From the NCBI RefSeq assembly GCF_947507565.1, contig NC_089178.1, forward strand, positions 1,612,001-1,676,000: a stretch of DNA of 64,000 bases, in the 5' to 3' direction. This stretch comes from Oscarella lobularis. Lineage: Eukaryota > Porifera > Homoscleromorpha > Homosclerophorida > Oscarellidae. The notes beneath the pieces were generated by a model. It saw only the letters and a list, made by a program, of their open reading frames with translations, was not told where the DNA came from and did not search any database. Below, in pieces: positions 1 to 11,070 of the stretch. The first letter of the stretch is position 1; each line of letters begins with the position of its first letter. A program made the position numbers and the translations under genes.

Positions 1-54
1 GGCCAAAGCCACCACTTGCACCCCTCCAGACACGGGCACCAAACGGCAGCGCAA

Positions 55-612
55 ATGGCAACAACGGCTCCAGCTCTCGAACCTTCGGCGTCGCGCGAGA
101 TTCCCCCGCGACGCGTCGAAGTCCACGATCCGTCGCAGCTACCCTCATCGGGTCTCTGCACGACGCCCGGCGGCACGATGTTCTCCACGACGCCAGGAGG
201 TGAGCCGATTCGAACGACGGTTTCAACTTTTGTTGCGACTTTCGCGTTCGTGTACCCCATTGAGTCGTCCGCTTTGGCCGACTGCCAGTCAATCGACGGC
301 ACGTGACCGAATGTTTCTGCAATCTATAGGGACTCGGATCATCTACGACCGCAAGTTCATAATGTCGTTGCGTCATTCGCCCCAGTCAAGAACGCCGCCG
401 TCGAATTTGCCTATCATTCCGGGAGTCACAGCGCCTAAATTGACGACAGCGAAGCACCCACCCATTAAGGAAGTCCCCGAGAAAACGATTCCGATCGGTA
501 CACACGTATGGGGGCTTTAGAAGAAGCCCTCGAATTTTTTCACATACGGGGATCCGTCATTATAATTCTATTTTTAGACGACGTTCACGCTCAGTTCGAT
601 ATTGATATTTGA
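55..612 (+). CDS. EIF4EBP: eIF4E-binding protein (4E-BP)
   Basis: Translational repressor that binds eIF4E and is switched off by mTORC1 phosphorylation. Three exons, 55-199, 330-497 and 578-612, give 115 residues, close to the family's ~118. Visible in order: SREIP (RAIP-like), CTTPGG and STTPGG (the two priming TP phosphosites), eIF4E-binding helix YDRKFIM, RHSPQ and SRTPP phosphosites, and a C-terminal FDIDI TOS motif in the tiny last exon. The first real ATG is at 55; the reading frame opens further upstream but only from a TTG. Odd point: the canonical YxxxxL-hydrophobic motif has Ile in place of Leu. The last exon was found by extending past a spurious read-through stop at 518; the resulting TOS ending strongly supports it. 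Confidence 0.93.
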
Positions 613-827
613 TCTTCTGGGGTTCGTTCCCCGAGGTTTTGAAAGCCGAAAAATACATAGAGTGGACATTACTGGGTGCTTGTGCTTGTGTGTATATGTG
701 TGTCATTGCTTGCACTGTGTCTGAGGGGTGGGTGGTTGAGGTTGACGTCAAAAACAACTTTGTAAAATAGTGACCCAAGTCTGTATTAAAAATTCAGTCA
801 ATTTGTCACATGTGCACACGTTTTATA

Positions 828-2465
828 CTAGGCGTGGGGGTCAAGCAAGATTTTGCATCCTTCACCTGAAAAGAGAGTTTTGAATGCACTTTCGAAGTCG
901 CTCATGGCAAAATGATGGGTGATGGCTGGAGTCACATCGACCCTAAAATAACAAGCTGGTTTATTGATCAATGAAAGTCGTTTTTTAACTTATTTTGAGC
1001 AATTAGTTCCTCAGATTTTTTCCAGGAACTGAAAATTTTACGCCCGTGAACCGTTTTGATAGTTATTGCACGGAATATGATGTCAGTCAAAACGTTCTCC
1101 ACGTGAAGCGGAGCCTAAAGAAGCAAATATTACATGCGTAGAAACAAAGATTACATAGAAATTGAAGCAATTACTCTTGGCAATCCAATAAGCACAATAC
1201 GGCCTCCTTTTCTAAAACAATCTCTTTTTTTCATTCCCTATTAATAAATCCACCTCACCTGAGAAGGGAAAAGGAATTGTTGACCATGACTGGAACTCCA
1301 GTTGCTTCAACAAGCCTGCCTATTCCATCTCCACTTGTCTCTCTCATTACTACAAATGTACATATATACATAGTGAAGATTGCGTGGCTCCAACTACAGC
1401 ACCAGCTTCTTTCAAATTTTCCGTCTTTCCGTTTATGATGACATCAGCTCCAAAGCGTTTTGCCGTCTCTAATTTGTCATCAAAGACGTCCACAGCAAGA
1501 CTAAGCCCAAAGTAACAGTGGTAGTGACTAGTCATCAAATTGTTACATTTTCGAAGCTCCCATTGCTTTGCATATCCCAATAGAAAATAAACCAATGGGC
1601 CCACACCCTAAAAAAGCAACTTGAGCCCTAGATAGACAAACTGTGAAACCTCACCTTGCACTAAAACAGTATCTCGTTCTGGATGAAGTGCTTCCATTGC
1701 TTGGTGAGCAACACCAAATGCTAAAGATCAAACATAGGAACTTGAATTCCACGGTGATAACCCAATTTGTGACAAAAATACGTTCAAGAATGCAAGCTTT
1801 GTCATCGTTAATATCTGTTTCTAGAAGGTAGGCGAATGAAGCAGGAATAATTGTGTACTGAGAGCATCCTAGAGCAACAATGGCACATAATGATTGACAT
1901 TGATATGGATGCTCACCTCCGTGCAATGTTCCTCTGCCATGCCCATACTGCTTCAGATTTTGACAAATATGTTTCATATCTTAATAAAAAATTAACATTA
2001 CATTAACCTACGATAAAATAATATCTTGCCATTCTTGCACTGGTAACAGTTGCCACAGTAGTAGTGATTCTCACAGCATACTCTCTTTCCTATTTTGTAC
2101 TCCGAACTGCAGCCAGGACCAACGGCTACAATCTAAAGAAAAACGTAAGCCAAGTACGTTATTCCTTCCTTCGACTTCACTTCGCCAACGCATTCGTGGC
2201 CAGGAGTGAAAGGAACCGTTGCTATAACTTTAGCCACTAGGTAAATAATAAATTAATTCAAAATTGTTTTTAGGGTCTGTATCGCATTGCAAGTACCCTC
2301 GTTCCACTTGTACAGAGCGATGTCTGAGCCGCAGATCGACGCTCGGATCACTTTGACAAGCAATTCGCCTGTTTGCGGCTCTGGAACAGGCATCTCCTGC
2401 AGCTCGTACGATTCCTGCTCTTTCGTCTTTACGAGAGCCTTCATAGTCTTAGGAATCGCAGCCAT
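828..2465 (-). CDS. L-threonine 3-dehydrogenase-like zinc MDR enzyme
   Basis: Zinc-dependent medium-chain dehydrogenase. The closest family I can name is bacterial-type L-threonine 3-dehydrogenase (L-threonine + NAD to 2-amino-3-ketobutyrate). Exons in order: 2297-2465, 2181-2236, 2012-2132, 1917-1979, 1782-1868, 1655-1720, 1547-1607, 1403-1500, 1259-1349, 1175-1211, 990-1114, 828-942; 362 residues, all phases agree. Catalytic-zinc side: SICGSDI and PGHECVGE. Structural zinc lobe: four cysteines in CGNCYQCKNG...ICQN. Cofactor site: GCGPIG Rossmann loop followed by an acidic residue (AVDVFDDK) that favours NAD. KTVHGRKIF and ITHHFAMSDF are typical of the family's C-terminal part. Exon 3 carries about eight extra residues after the zinc lobe, so its donor could be slightly off. 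Substrate is inferred; a sorbitol or other polyol dehydrogenase is the alternative. Confidence 0.85.
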
Positions 2466-2503
2466 TGCGATGTACGAGTAGTGAGCAGTAGTAGGCGTTG
2501 CTT
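2466..2503. promoter_or_regulatory. Probable bidirectional promoter between two divergent genes
   Basis: Only 38 bp separate the ATG of the dehydrogenase (-) from the first in-frame ATG of the NmrA-like gene (+), or 89 bp if the latter starts at 2555. No TATA box is visible. Shared promoter function is inferred from spacing. Confidence 0.4.
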
Positions 2504-3448
2504 ATGAATCACGTGAAGCGCACTGCCATTGAGCAAGCGCGATACGCACATGTCATGGCGGTGTTCGTTCTCGGTGCGGGAGGTAATGTCGGTTCCTCGA
2601 CCGTAAAGAGCTTCTATGCCACGTACGGCGACAAGCTGAAAATTTTCGGCGGCGCTCGCGATCCTGAAAAGGCCGCAAAAGCGGCCGGATTTGATTCGCT
2701 CGCCGCCTCCAACGTCCAATTCGTCAAAACGGACATTAGGGACAAGGGGCAGCTCATCGAAGCGTTTCAAGGCGTCAAATCTCTCTTCATAGTTACGCCA
2801 GAACACGAAAATCGCGCCGAACTAGCTATAAACGCCGCCGAAGCAGCCAAAGCGGCGCAAGTCGATCACGTGATCATCTTAAGCATCCCAACTTCCGTGT
2901 TACCAAACACGATTCTCGGCCGCCAATTCGGCGCTATCGAGCGCGCCGTCGAGACTCTCGGCATTTCTCACACAATCCTCCGCCTGCCCGTTTTCATTGA
3001 CAACACGTGGTACCAAAAGAATCGCATTCAAAACGAGGGCGTGCTTCGTAGTCCAGGCAGCGCCGACATCCGATTTGCGACGGTCGTCGTCGCCGACGTA
3101 GCGAAGGCGGCTGCAACCATATTGGCCCATCCGAGCGATCACGCCGGAAAGATATATACGCTTGTGAGCGATCGACATTCGCACAATGAACTTGCTGCGG
3201 CCTTTTCGTCCGCTTTGGGTAAAGACGTCAAGTATGTTCGTAGTGAGTACGAGACGGCTCGGGATGCGTTTCTTCGCGTCGGCTTTGAGAAGTGGCAAGT
3301 GGATTCAATGCTGGAGCTCTATGAATTGCTTGATCGAGGAGAATTGGATGCCTATGAAGTCGATACGGGAGATTATGAAACGATTACCGGTGAAAAGCCC
3401 ACGAGTATGAAAACGTGGGTAGATCAAGTTGCTCCAGCCTTCAAATAG
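2504..3448 (+). CDS. NmrA-like NAD(P)-binding Rossmann protein, intronless
   Basis: Atypical short-chain dehydrogenase family (NmrA / NAD(P)H-azoreductase-like), a family that senses redox cofactors or reduces small substrates; the substrate here is unknown. The nucleotide loop FVLGAGGNVG lies at the very N-terminus if the protein starts at 2555 (MAVFVLG, 297 residues); the in-frame ATG at 2504 adds 17 residues that precede the Rossmann fold and look non-conserved, so 2555 is the better start. The central part has the family's HVIILSIPTS and LRLPVFIDN segments. It is a single uninterrupted exon in a neighbourhood where nearly every other gene has 4-24 exons, which suggests retroposition or bacterial acquisition. 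It converges with PIGK, with 84 bp between stops. Confidence 0.8.
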   Translation: MNHVKRTAIEQARYAHVMAVFVLGAGGNVGSSTVKSFYATYGDKLKIFGGARDPEKAAKAAGFDSLAASNVQFVKTDIRDKGQLIEAFQGVKSLFIVTPEHENRAELAINAAEAAKAAQVDHVIILSIPTSVLPNTILGRQFGAIERAVETLGISHTILRLPVFIDNTWYQKNRIQNEGVLRSPGSADIRFATVVVADVAKAAATILAHPSDHAGKIYTLVSDRHSHNELAAAFSSALGKDVKYVRSEYETARDAFLRVGFEKWQVDSMLELYELLDRGELDAYEVDTGDYETITGEKPTSMKTWVDQVAPAFK

Positions 3449-3532
3449 AAAACGAATACTCAGAAGTTTGTTTTTGGTAAGCCCTGTTGGTTAATTTTAC
3501 TTAAGTCGCGCCAAACTGCTGATCGATAATCT

Positions 3533-5079
3533 TTATCTGTTGCTGAATAAGAAAGTGAGCAGTACTATTACGCAAGAAGCTAGGAAGGGAATCAGTGGCG
3601 GAGTCGTCCAGTTTTGACGTTTTTCGTCAGTGGCAAAGGTATTGTCCAGACTCTCGCTTAAAGTCCACTCTAAGTCACTCAGGGGTGAGTCTGCGTTGTC
3701 GTTTGGACGCGCATTTGATTTCGCGGAGACGTTGACAGGCGCTTCTGAACTCAGTTGAATGTTTCTAACGCTTCCAAAGAAGTCTGTGATCAACACCTGC
3801 ATGCATGGAATATTAGCACAAAGAGTGGGGAAAGGTGAGGCCCACCTTGTTAAGGTCCCGCTTGAAAAGATCCGTTCGGAATCGTGGCGTTGACCTGACC
3901 AGACGCGCGTCGTAAGATCGAAACTATCAGAAAGAGGGGGTTGTTAGCATATTTGGGTGAATACTTTACCAGCTCACTAATTCTCCGACTGTTGCCTTGC
4001 TTGTAGGCGTCACTTTCTCCAGAAATTGAAGCGTGTAATACGTCCACCGATCAACTACAAATACTCCAATCTCAGAATCAGGATCGTGCTGCAAAATAAG
4101 AGTAAAGCAGTGGCGCTATATTTTGCAATTTTTGCTTATTTACCGATAGAGAATCTTCTCCCACGCTGCTGCTTGCTGCAGCGAAAATATTTGGCGAATA
4201 GAAAAGGTACGCTAAGGAGATGGCTTGGCATGTGTCGATCATGAAAAAGATTTCATTGTATCTGTAGGAAGTAAAGGAAATTAAATTGTTTATAGAATTG
4301 GAAAGAAGCTTGACCTCTTTCGCTGCCACATCTGCCCAAAAGCGTCAGCCAGCTCTGGACTGGTTATCTCTTCTTGATCTTGAAACTTGAGAAAGCCATC
4401 TCCTCCGTGACCTTAGAAAAAAAAGTATTCCGTGTGATGTGAGTATTCTTTTCCAGTATTGCCTGTCATATAAACTAAAATGTTGCTTCTCTCATCTGAA
4501 AGCAGGCGTTTGGATCTGGGCGTATCCTTCGATACCCTTCCTAAAAGAGAATGAAAAATCAGTCAAATCAAAGTACAATGAAAAGTGTGAAAAGTCTATC
4601 TTTCCACCTGTCAGCACCCGAATGAAATTCTCCACCGTCACCTCATATCCACGATAGTCAACCTCTATGTCATCCCCGTACACGTTTAGTCGAGCACCGG
4701 CACTGGGATAAACCGTTCCCGGATGGGGATTGCGAGGATTGCACGCCATGTCGTCGGCGAGCATAAGAATGATATGACTACAGTAGCACACGCTGATTCG
4801 CGATCTATACAGTTGGTGCACACGATTCCTTACCTGTCAGGGATGCCGAGCCGCTTGACACTGCGGTAGATTGAGAGTGCGTTCGCTATGTGACGGTAAT
4901 TGAACCAATAGCGCGACGTGTCGACCTAGAGCGCCATTCCCGAGTCTTTGTCGCTCGATTGAGCTCGCGTTTAAACTCACAATGACTGCCCAGTTGTTGG
5001 TGTGCGCACTTCCGCGCACGCCGAGTACGCAAGACGTCGCGAAAAGAGTCAGAAAGTACGTCAAAACGCGACTCGACAT
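3533..5079 (-). CDS. PIGK: GPI-anchor transamidase catalytic subunit (PIG-K/GPI8)
   Basis: ER caspase-like (C13) cysteine protease that cleaves the C-terminal signal of proproteins and transfers GPI. Exons: 4981-5079, 4834-4925, 4608-4777, 4463-4540, 4315-4411, 4144-4261, 3978-4088, 3846-3923, 3533-3796; 368 residues against ~395 in human. Signal peptide at the start, then [33 protein letters not shown], catalytic His in MTGHGG, catalytic Cys in [33 protein letters not shown], and a C-terminal membrane helix ([16 protein letters not shown]). The intron after 4463 begins GC (gcaata) rather than GT; with it the frame and the TGHGG dyad are intact. Head-to-head with the adenylate kinase gene. 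Confidence 0.95.
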
Positions 5080-5168
5080 TTTTTATCCGGGAATCCCGCA
5101 ATCTTGATCGGGGGAGGTGACTCGTTCCCAAGACGACAGTGTGTATCGAATTAAATTGTTTACCAGTT
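5080..5168. promoter_or_regulatory. Probable bidirectional promoter, PIGK / adenylate kinase
   Basis: 89 bp between the two divergent start codons and no obvious TATA box. Both genes must be driven from here unless their 5' UTRs overlap the partner gene. Inferred from spacing only. Confidence 0.4.
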
Positions 5169-8100
5169 ATGAACAACGAGGACGCTAAAAAGTATCTTTA
5201 CAAGCGGGACATACCGCAACTATTTGAAGTATGCGCTAGACCGAACACGTCCTCCGGACGAACTCAATCTGTTTGTGCCCCTCAGAGCCTGATGACCGGT
5301 CTCATGTACAGTCGACCCGACAATCCGGTCGTCTACTTGCAGAGCTGTCTATCGCAGTTGCAGGACGAAAAGGACGCAAAGGACGTCGAGTGGAACACGT
5401 TTTTGCCCAAAGTGAAGCCCGCTTTCGAGGGAGCCGGACAGCCGTTGCCGCCCATCAAGCGTCGTCAACCGGAAGAGCAAGGCGAGGAGGAGGAAATCCA
5501 GCCAAATTCCGTCGCGGAGGAAAAGGAAAGGAGCATCAATCCCAATGTGCCTTTGCCGCCTATTGGAAATCCGGCCAATGTTATACCTATTGAATCGTGT
5601 CTGCCTGCGAATGAGGAAGAGGCGCCGAAAATTAGATCCAGGGTCATTTTTGTGCTGGGTTTGACGAGATACGGTTTTCTTGTGCCTGTTTTTTAGTTGT
5701 GTATTATTTAGGTGGTCCGGGTTCAGGTAAAGGGACTCAGTGTGAACGCATTGTCGACCGATATGGGCTCACTCATCTCTCAGCCGGCGATCTGCTTCGA
5801 GCAGAAGTTGCTAGTGGGTCAGATCAAGGAAAGCAACTGGAAGAGATAATGAGAGAAGGAAAGCTTGTGCCTCTAGTGAGTTCAGTAATTTACGTCGTGT
5901 ACGAGGAGAATTCTATATATTGTTGTAGGAAATTACTTTGAGTCTTCTGGAATCAGCGATGATTCAAGCGGGAGATTCGCCCGGCTTTCTCATCGACGGT
6001 TTTCCGAGAGAATTGCAACAGGCGACGGAGTTCGAAAAGCGCATCACGGCGTACAGCGTCTCCGCGGTGCTCTGCTATGAATGCTCCGAAGACGTCATGA
6101 CGCAGAGGCTACTCGAAAGAGGAAAGACGAGCGGACGAGCGGACGACAACGAAGAGACAATACGAAAGCGATTCGAGACGTTTCGAACGAGTACAATGCC
6201 CGTCTTGGATCACTACAGAAAACTAGGAAAACTGAAAGAGGTGTATCGAAGCTCTTTGTTATATTTCCGAGGATAATTTTCTATTCTAGATTGATGCTGA
6301 TCGCACTATTGATGACGTATTTGTCAGCACATGTCAGGCTTTAGACGAGGAGGGCTTTGAAGTAAAATCTACTACCAGCAGTGAGCCTGCTGATAGTCAG
6401 GCTCTTGAAAGTGACTTTAAAGATGCCCGAATCATTTTTGTTCTTGGTATTTGTTAATTAAGGGAGCGTGTATTGCTGCTTTTCAAAACCCTTTTCTTTG
6501 GTAGGTGGTCCAGGGTCTGGAAAGGGGACTCAGTGTGAACGAATAGTCGCCAAATACGGATTGGCTCATTTTTCCACTGGCGATCTGCTGAGAGCTGAAT
6601 TAGCAAGTGGGTCGGAAAAAGGAAAGCAGTTGGAAGAAATTATGAAAGAAGGCAAATTAGTTCCCATGGTGAGATTAGAGGAATTCGATCAAGTCAAGCC
6701 TTTTACTTCGATCAATTCAGGAAGTTATTGTTGCTCTTCTAAAATCAGCCATTTTGAAACACGAAGGCAGTACTGGTTTTCTTATTGACGGTTTTCCACG
6801 GGAAACGAGCCAAGCTGCCGAATTCGAAAGCCAATTGACAGAATGTCAGTTGGTTTTGTCCTACGAATGCAGCGAAGAAGTGATGACGAAGAGACTATTG
6901 GAAAGAGGCAAAACGAGCGGACGAGCGGACGACAACGAAGAGACGATCAGAAAAAGATTCAAAACGTTCAGAGAAAGCACGATGCCCGTGTTAAATCTCT
7001 ACGAAGAGAAGGGACAACTCAAAAAGGTTATCCAACTTTGTTTCTAGAGAGATGACTCTCAATGAGGTTTTGCCTTTTTAGATCGACGCCGACAGATCCA
7101 TAGACGAGGTTTTCCACAACACGTCTAGTGTATTGGAAGAGGCTGGATTTCGTCCCCTCGTTTCGTCTGAGCCAAATCCTCTAAAAGGGGCAAAAGTCGT
7201 TTTTGTATTAGGCAAGGAAACGACGGATTGCAAAGTTTTTTGTCTGTGATGTTGATATTTTCTTTGATTTCAGGCGGCCCAGGCTCGGGCAAGGGAACTC
7301 AGTGCGAGAGAATCGTTGCCAAATACGGACTGCATCATTTTTCAGCTGGTGATCTTTTGAGAGAGGAAGTTGCCAGCGGATCAGATCGCGGTCAGCAGCT
7401 TTCCGAAATAATGAAGGAGGGAAAACTCGTGCCAATGGTACGTAGGCACTCGTAGAATATACATCAAGAGCCAAAATCTTTGTTAGGCAATTACCATTTC
7501 TCTTCTCGAGTCTGCCATGTTGAAAACGGGAGACGGGCCTGGGTTTTTGATTGATGGCTTTCCGAGGGAGATTAGCCAGGGGCTCGAATTTGAGAAGAAC
7601 ATCACCGATTGCAGTATGGTCTTGTGCTACGAGTGTTCAGAAGAGGTGATGACTCAAAGGCTACTGGAGAGAGGAAAAACGAGCGGGCGAGCCGACGACA
7701 ATGAGGAGACGATCAAGAAGCGATTCCATACGTTTCGCGAAAGTACGATGCCTGTATTGGACTACTATGAAGAGAAGGGAAAATTGAAAAGGGTTATCTT
7801 CCTTAGGCGAGATAGACTGTAGTTGGCATTTTGATTTTTTTGGTAGATTATCGCAGACAAGACGATTGAAGAGGTATTTGAAGAAACGTCACAAGTTTTG
7901 GCAGAAGGCGGCTTTCAGCCCACGTCTAAAGAGGCCAAAACTACCAAGATTGTATTTGTGCTCGGTACTCACACGATGTCTCATTCGGCTAATTGATGAG
8001 TCTTGCGTTTAGGCGGTCCGGGTTCCGGCAAAGGGACCCAGTGTGAACGCATTGTTTCCCAGTACGGTCTGGTGCATTTTTCAGCTGGAGATCTGCTGCG

Positions 8101-8693
8101 AGCGGAAGTAGCCAGCGGATCAAAGATAGGCAAACAGCTGGAAGAAATTATGAAAGAAGGAAAGCTTGTTCCCTTGGTAATTCATAAAAGATTGCAGCGT
8201 ATGGCTATATTCTTATTTTCTCGTCGCTTACAGGAGATTACAATAGGGCTGTTAGAGGCTGCCATGCTTAAAGCCGGCGACGTTCCTGGATTTTTAATTG
8301 ACGGCTTTCCGAGGGAGATCAATCAAGCGCTCGAATTTGAAAAATCGATTGCGGAGTGTTCGATTGTTTTGAGCTACGAGTGCACCGAAGATGTCATGAC
8401 GGAGAGGCTGCTAGAGCGAGGTAAGACGAGTGGACGTGCGGATGACAACGAGGAGACAATAAGAAAAAGACTCGAAACATTTCGGCAGAGCACCATGCCT
8501 GTGCTTGATCATTACGAGCAAAAGGGCAAACTTCGAAAGGTATCGTATAAGCTGAATTTGGGTATGATATTCTACATGTTACGAATCTCAGATCGATGCC
8601 AACAGGCCAATTGACGAGGTGTTTCATACAACGAAATCTGTTCTTGATGAATCGGGATTTCAGAAAGCCACAGCAGGAGAAGAGGAACAGTAA
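5169..8693 (+). CDS. AK5-like adenylate kinase with four tandem kinase domains
   Basis: Nucleoside monophosphate kinase (ATP + AMP to 2 ADP). Fourteen exons: 5169-5228, 5286-5658, 5712-5875, 5929-6240, 6290-6446, 6505-6668, 6721-7026, 7082-7211, 7274-7437, 7487-7792, 7847-7964, 8013-8176, 8234-8539, 8592-8693; 941 residues. The N-terminus ([20 protein letters not shown]) is the RIIa/Dpy-30-like docking segment of AK5. A charged, proline-containing linker follows, then four AK1-type short-lid domains. Each has [23 protein letters not shown] or a close variant, FLIDGFPRE and [14 protein letters not shown], so P-loop, AMP-binding and LID arginine/aspartates look intact in all four. Vertebrate AK5 has two domains. 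Domains share the same exon plan (164 nt, 306-312 nt, variable linker), so they arose by genomic tandem duplication. One intron, after 7211, starts GC. Confidence 0.93.
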
Positions 8694-8884
8694 GAAAACC
8701 CCAGCAGGTATTTCAGTTTTGTAGGTAGAAAGCCCAGAGAAGCATGTGAGAAATGCAAAGCTAGTACAGTCTTGCGTGCTAGTTAGACTCTTCCAAACTA
8801 ATTCCTCCCAAAACGAGTCACACGCACGCCCTAAGATTAATTGTGTACCGTAGTGTACGACAATGGGGATTGTCGCCGTTTCAG

Positions 8885-11004
8885 TTATAGGGTTACAAGG
8901 AACTTGTAAGAGCCGTCCTTGAGTGAAAGGGTTCCCAGTAGATTTCCTTCGTGGACAATTGTTTCTAAATTTGCGCGAGTATCGTCAGCCGTATCGGTGT
9001 CGCTGTCGTGATCTAGCTCAAATTCGATCTATTAAGACAGCATTAGCTGCTGCTTCTAATTAAAATTAAACACTTGCCTGAAGTAAAGGAGCCTTGATTT
9101 GTCTTTCAAAAGACGAAATTTTGACATTCTTGAAAATTCTCAGAGGAGCCTTTGTATAATAATCAACGATAAATCTAATTGAAAGTGCCCCATGTTTACT
9201 TTAAATTGAGCAGCCAGTTCGTCCTTCAATTCGGTAACAATAGTTTCCATATTGGCAGAAGCATCTAGATTAGGAAAGGGCTCCTCTCTCGCAATCCAAG
9301 CATTCTAGACAAATGCAGATGTTACTTGTCTCTAACCCTGTGGCGCTATAGTACCCTAAGGCGAGTTTCTATCAATTCTGGGGCTTTTGTCTCGTTAGCT
9401 ATTCAAACAAATTGCATTGTGAACGAATGATGTTGATTGTTAAATGTTCTTTTACCACAAGTTTCGTAAAGGGCATCTGCTTTGCTTATGTAAAGGAGCT
9501 TGGATTTTAGTTGATGGGGTCCCAAACAAAGAAGAGTGTCGCGGCAGTCTCTGTCTGCTTTGCACGCTTGAGAGTGATTGCAGGGCTTGCAATAGGGTCC
9601 TCCACAATCTACGTCAGTTTCGTGAGCGCTCGTTAACAAACCATCAAAACACGTCAACTCTAATAAATAATTAAACGAACATGGTTATATAAAATGCGGG
9701 CTCAGACTTGCCTTCTACGGTGATTCTGACTGTTGGAGTGGTGACTGTGTCTTCTATGTTACTCGCGGTACATTGGTATAAACCGTCGTCTTCGTGAAGG
9801 ACAGAGCTAATAACGAGAGAACCCGTGTCTTGAATGGTGATGCGATCGTCAGACGTCAGTGTCTGATTGTTTCTGCGCCACGTAAAGGCCGGTGGTGGAC
9901 GACCTGTCGCACTGCAAGGAAGAGTTAGAGATAGTGTCGTTCGCACGGTTGTCTGCGCGGGTGACGCAGTAAAGTTTGGAGCAGCTACAAAGGTATTGAA
10001 AATAACATGTGCAAAATGTGTAAGATGATTGAATACCGCAGATAAACTGATCCTTTGACAGGAGGCTGATTTGTTTTCCGTTCAAAGAAGGTGGGTGGTC
10101 GCATACAATCAGATCTGGCCTCGTAACGATTGCGCTATTGTTTGCTATCCACTCTCTTAGCCATTCCGTGACACAGTCACACGAAAAAGGGTTTTCTCGC
10201 AAATCACTACATTGCAGAATGTGAAAGGCGAAAGCAATCATGCGTATGGAAGGTACTAACACATTTTGTAACTTTCCCAAGCTAGAGAATATACCATTGG
10301 GCAGTCCAACAAAGCTGTTCTGCCTCAGTGAGCTATATAATTAGATTTAAACTTTGTTCCTTTGCATCTTTGCCTAGAAAGACACTTACAGTGTTTCCAG
10401 TGGGGTGCTAGCAAATATATTTTGTGGTAAGCTTGTCAACTTGTTTTCGTTTAGTCGCCTGAAAATGACATTTCTAGAATATTAAAGTTAGAGTGCAATT
10501 CGACTACTTACAATTCGATAAGTTTTGTCAAGTCTGTGAAAGTGTTTTCGTCGATGACAGAAATGTCGTTGTCACTGAGAGATCTATAGAGAGCAAGTCG
10601 ATCTTGTTAATGCGCGCCTCGAGTCGTCACGGATTGACTCACAAAATTTCAAGGTTTGATAAATTTCGGAAGTCGCTGGGTCTCAGACTCGTTAGAAAGT
10701 TGTCGTCCAAAGACCTAGGATTCGAGGGGTGGAGTCACAATACAAATGGCGTAATCACACGCGTGTGGGAGGTGTCAAAGCCGAATCATACAGCTCCACG
10801 GCCGTACGAGAACTTAAAGTGATTGTGTGCAATTCTTCTGATGTCTTACAGTTGCACGGTGTCAAAAGGGATGTCTTCTATCGGAATTTTTGTCAAGGAC
10901 TCGCCGACACATCGCACCAAACCAGCGCGACAAGTGCATCCCTCTGGACAGCTCCAACTGGGTTGGAAGAGTCCAATAAGAAGTGCAATGATGCAAAGCT
11001 TCAT
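8885..11004 (-). CDS. Secreted LRR-Ig protein with cysteine-rich and possible SEA-like modules
   Basis: Not a family I can name; probably an extracellular adhesion or matrix protein. Exons: 10850-11004, 10643-10714, 10512-10583, 10390-10458, 10261-10332, 10037-10206, 9712-9984, 9456-9659, 9355-9398, 9200-9304, 9078-9149, 8885-9028; 483 residues. Order: signal peptide (MKLCIIALLIGLFQ), LRRNT (CPEGCTCRAGLVRC), LRRs each on its own 69-72-nt phase-2 exon, LRRCT (NPFSCDCVTEWLREW), one Ig domain (LPCSATGRPPPAFTW ... DDGLYQCTASN), a cysteine-rich module (CFDGL...ETDVDCGGPYCKPC...DC), then about 140 residues with LRIFKNVKISSFE and EGNLLGTLSL resembling a SEA fold. No membrane helix at the end. Two introns, after 9712 and 9078, begin GCAAGT. 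The first start available as ATG is 11004. Confidence 0.82.
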
Positions 11005-11070
11005 TCGGTGCAGTTGAAGTTGAAACGATAATCGCCAAGGGAACAACTATCAGTTTGATTTTAACGAGTG
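11005..11070. promoter_or_regulatory. Probable bidirectional promoter, LRR-Ig gene / dioxygenase
   Basis: 66 bp between divergent start codons, the tightest head-to-head spacing of the well-defined starts here. No TATA box is evident. Function inferred from position. Confidence 0.4.

Noticed and set aside
16-306. Extended N-terminus for the 4E-BP gene
   Set aside because: Upstream of the ATG at 55 the frame opens only from TTG. Starting at 55 gives the family's usual length.
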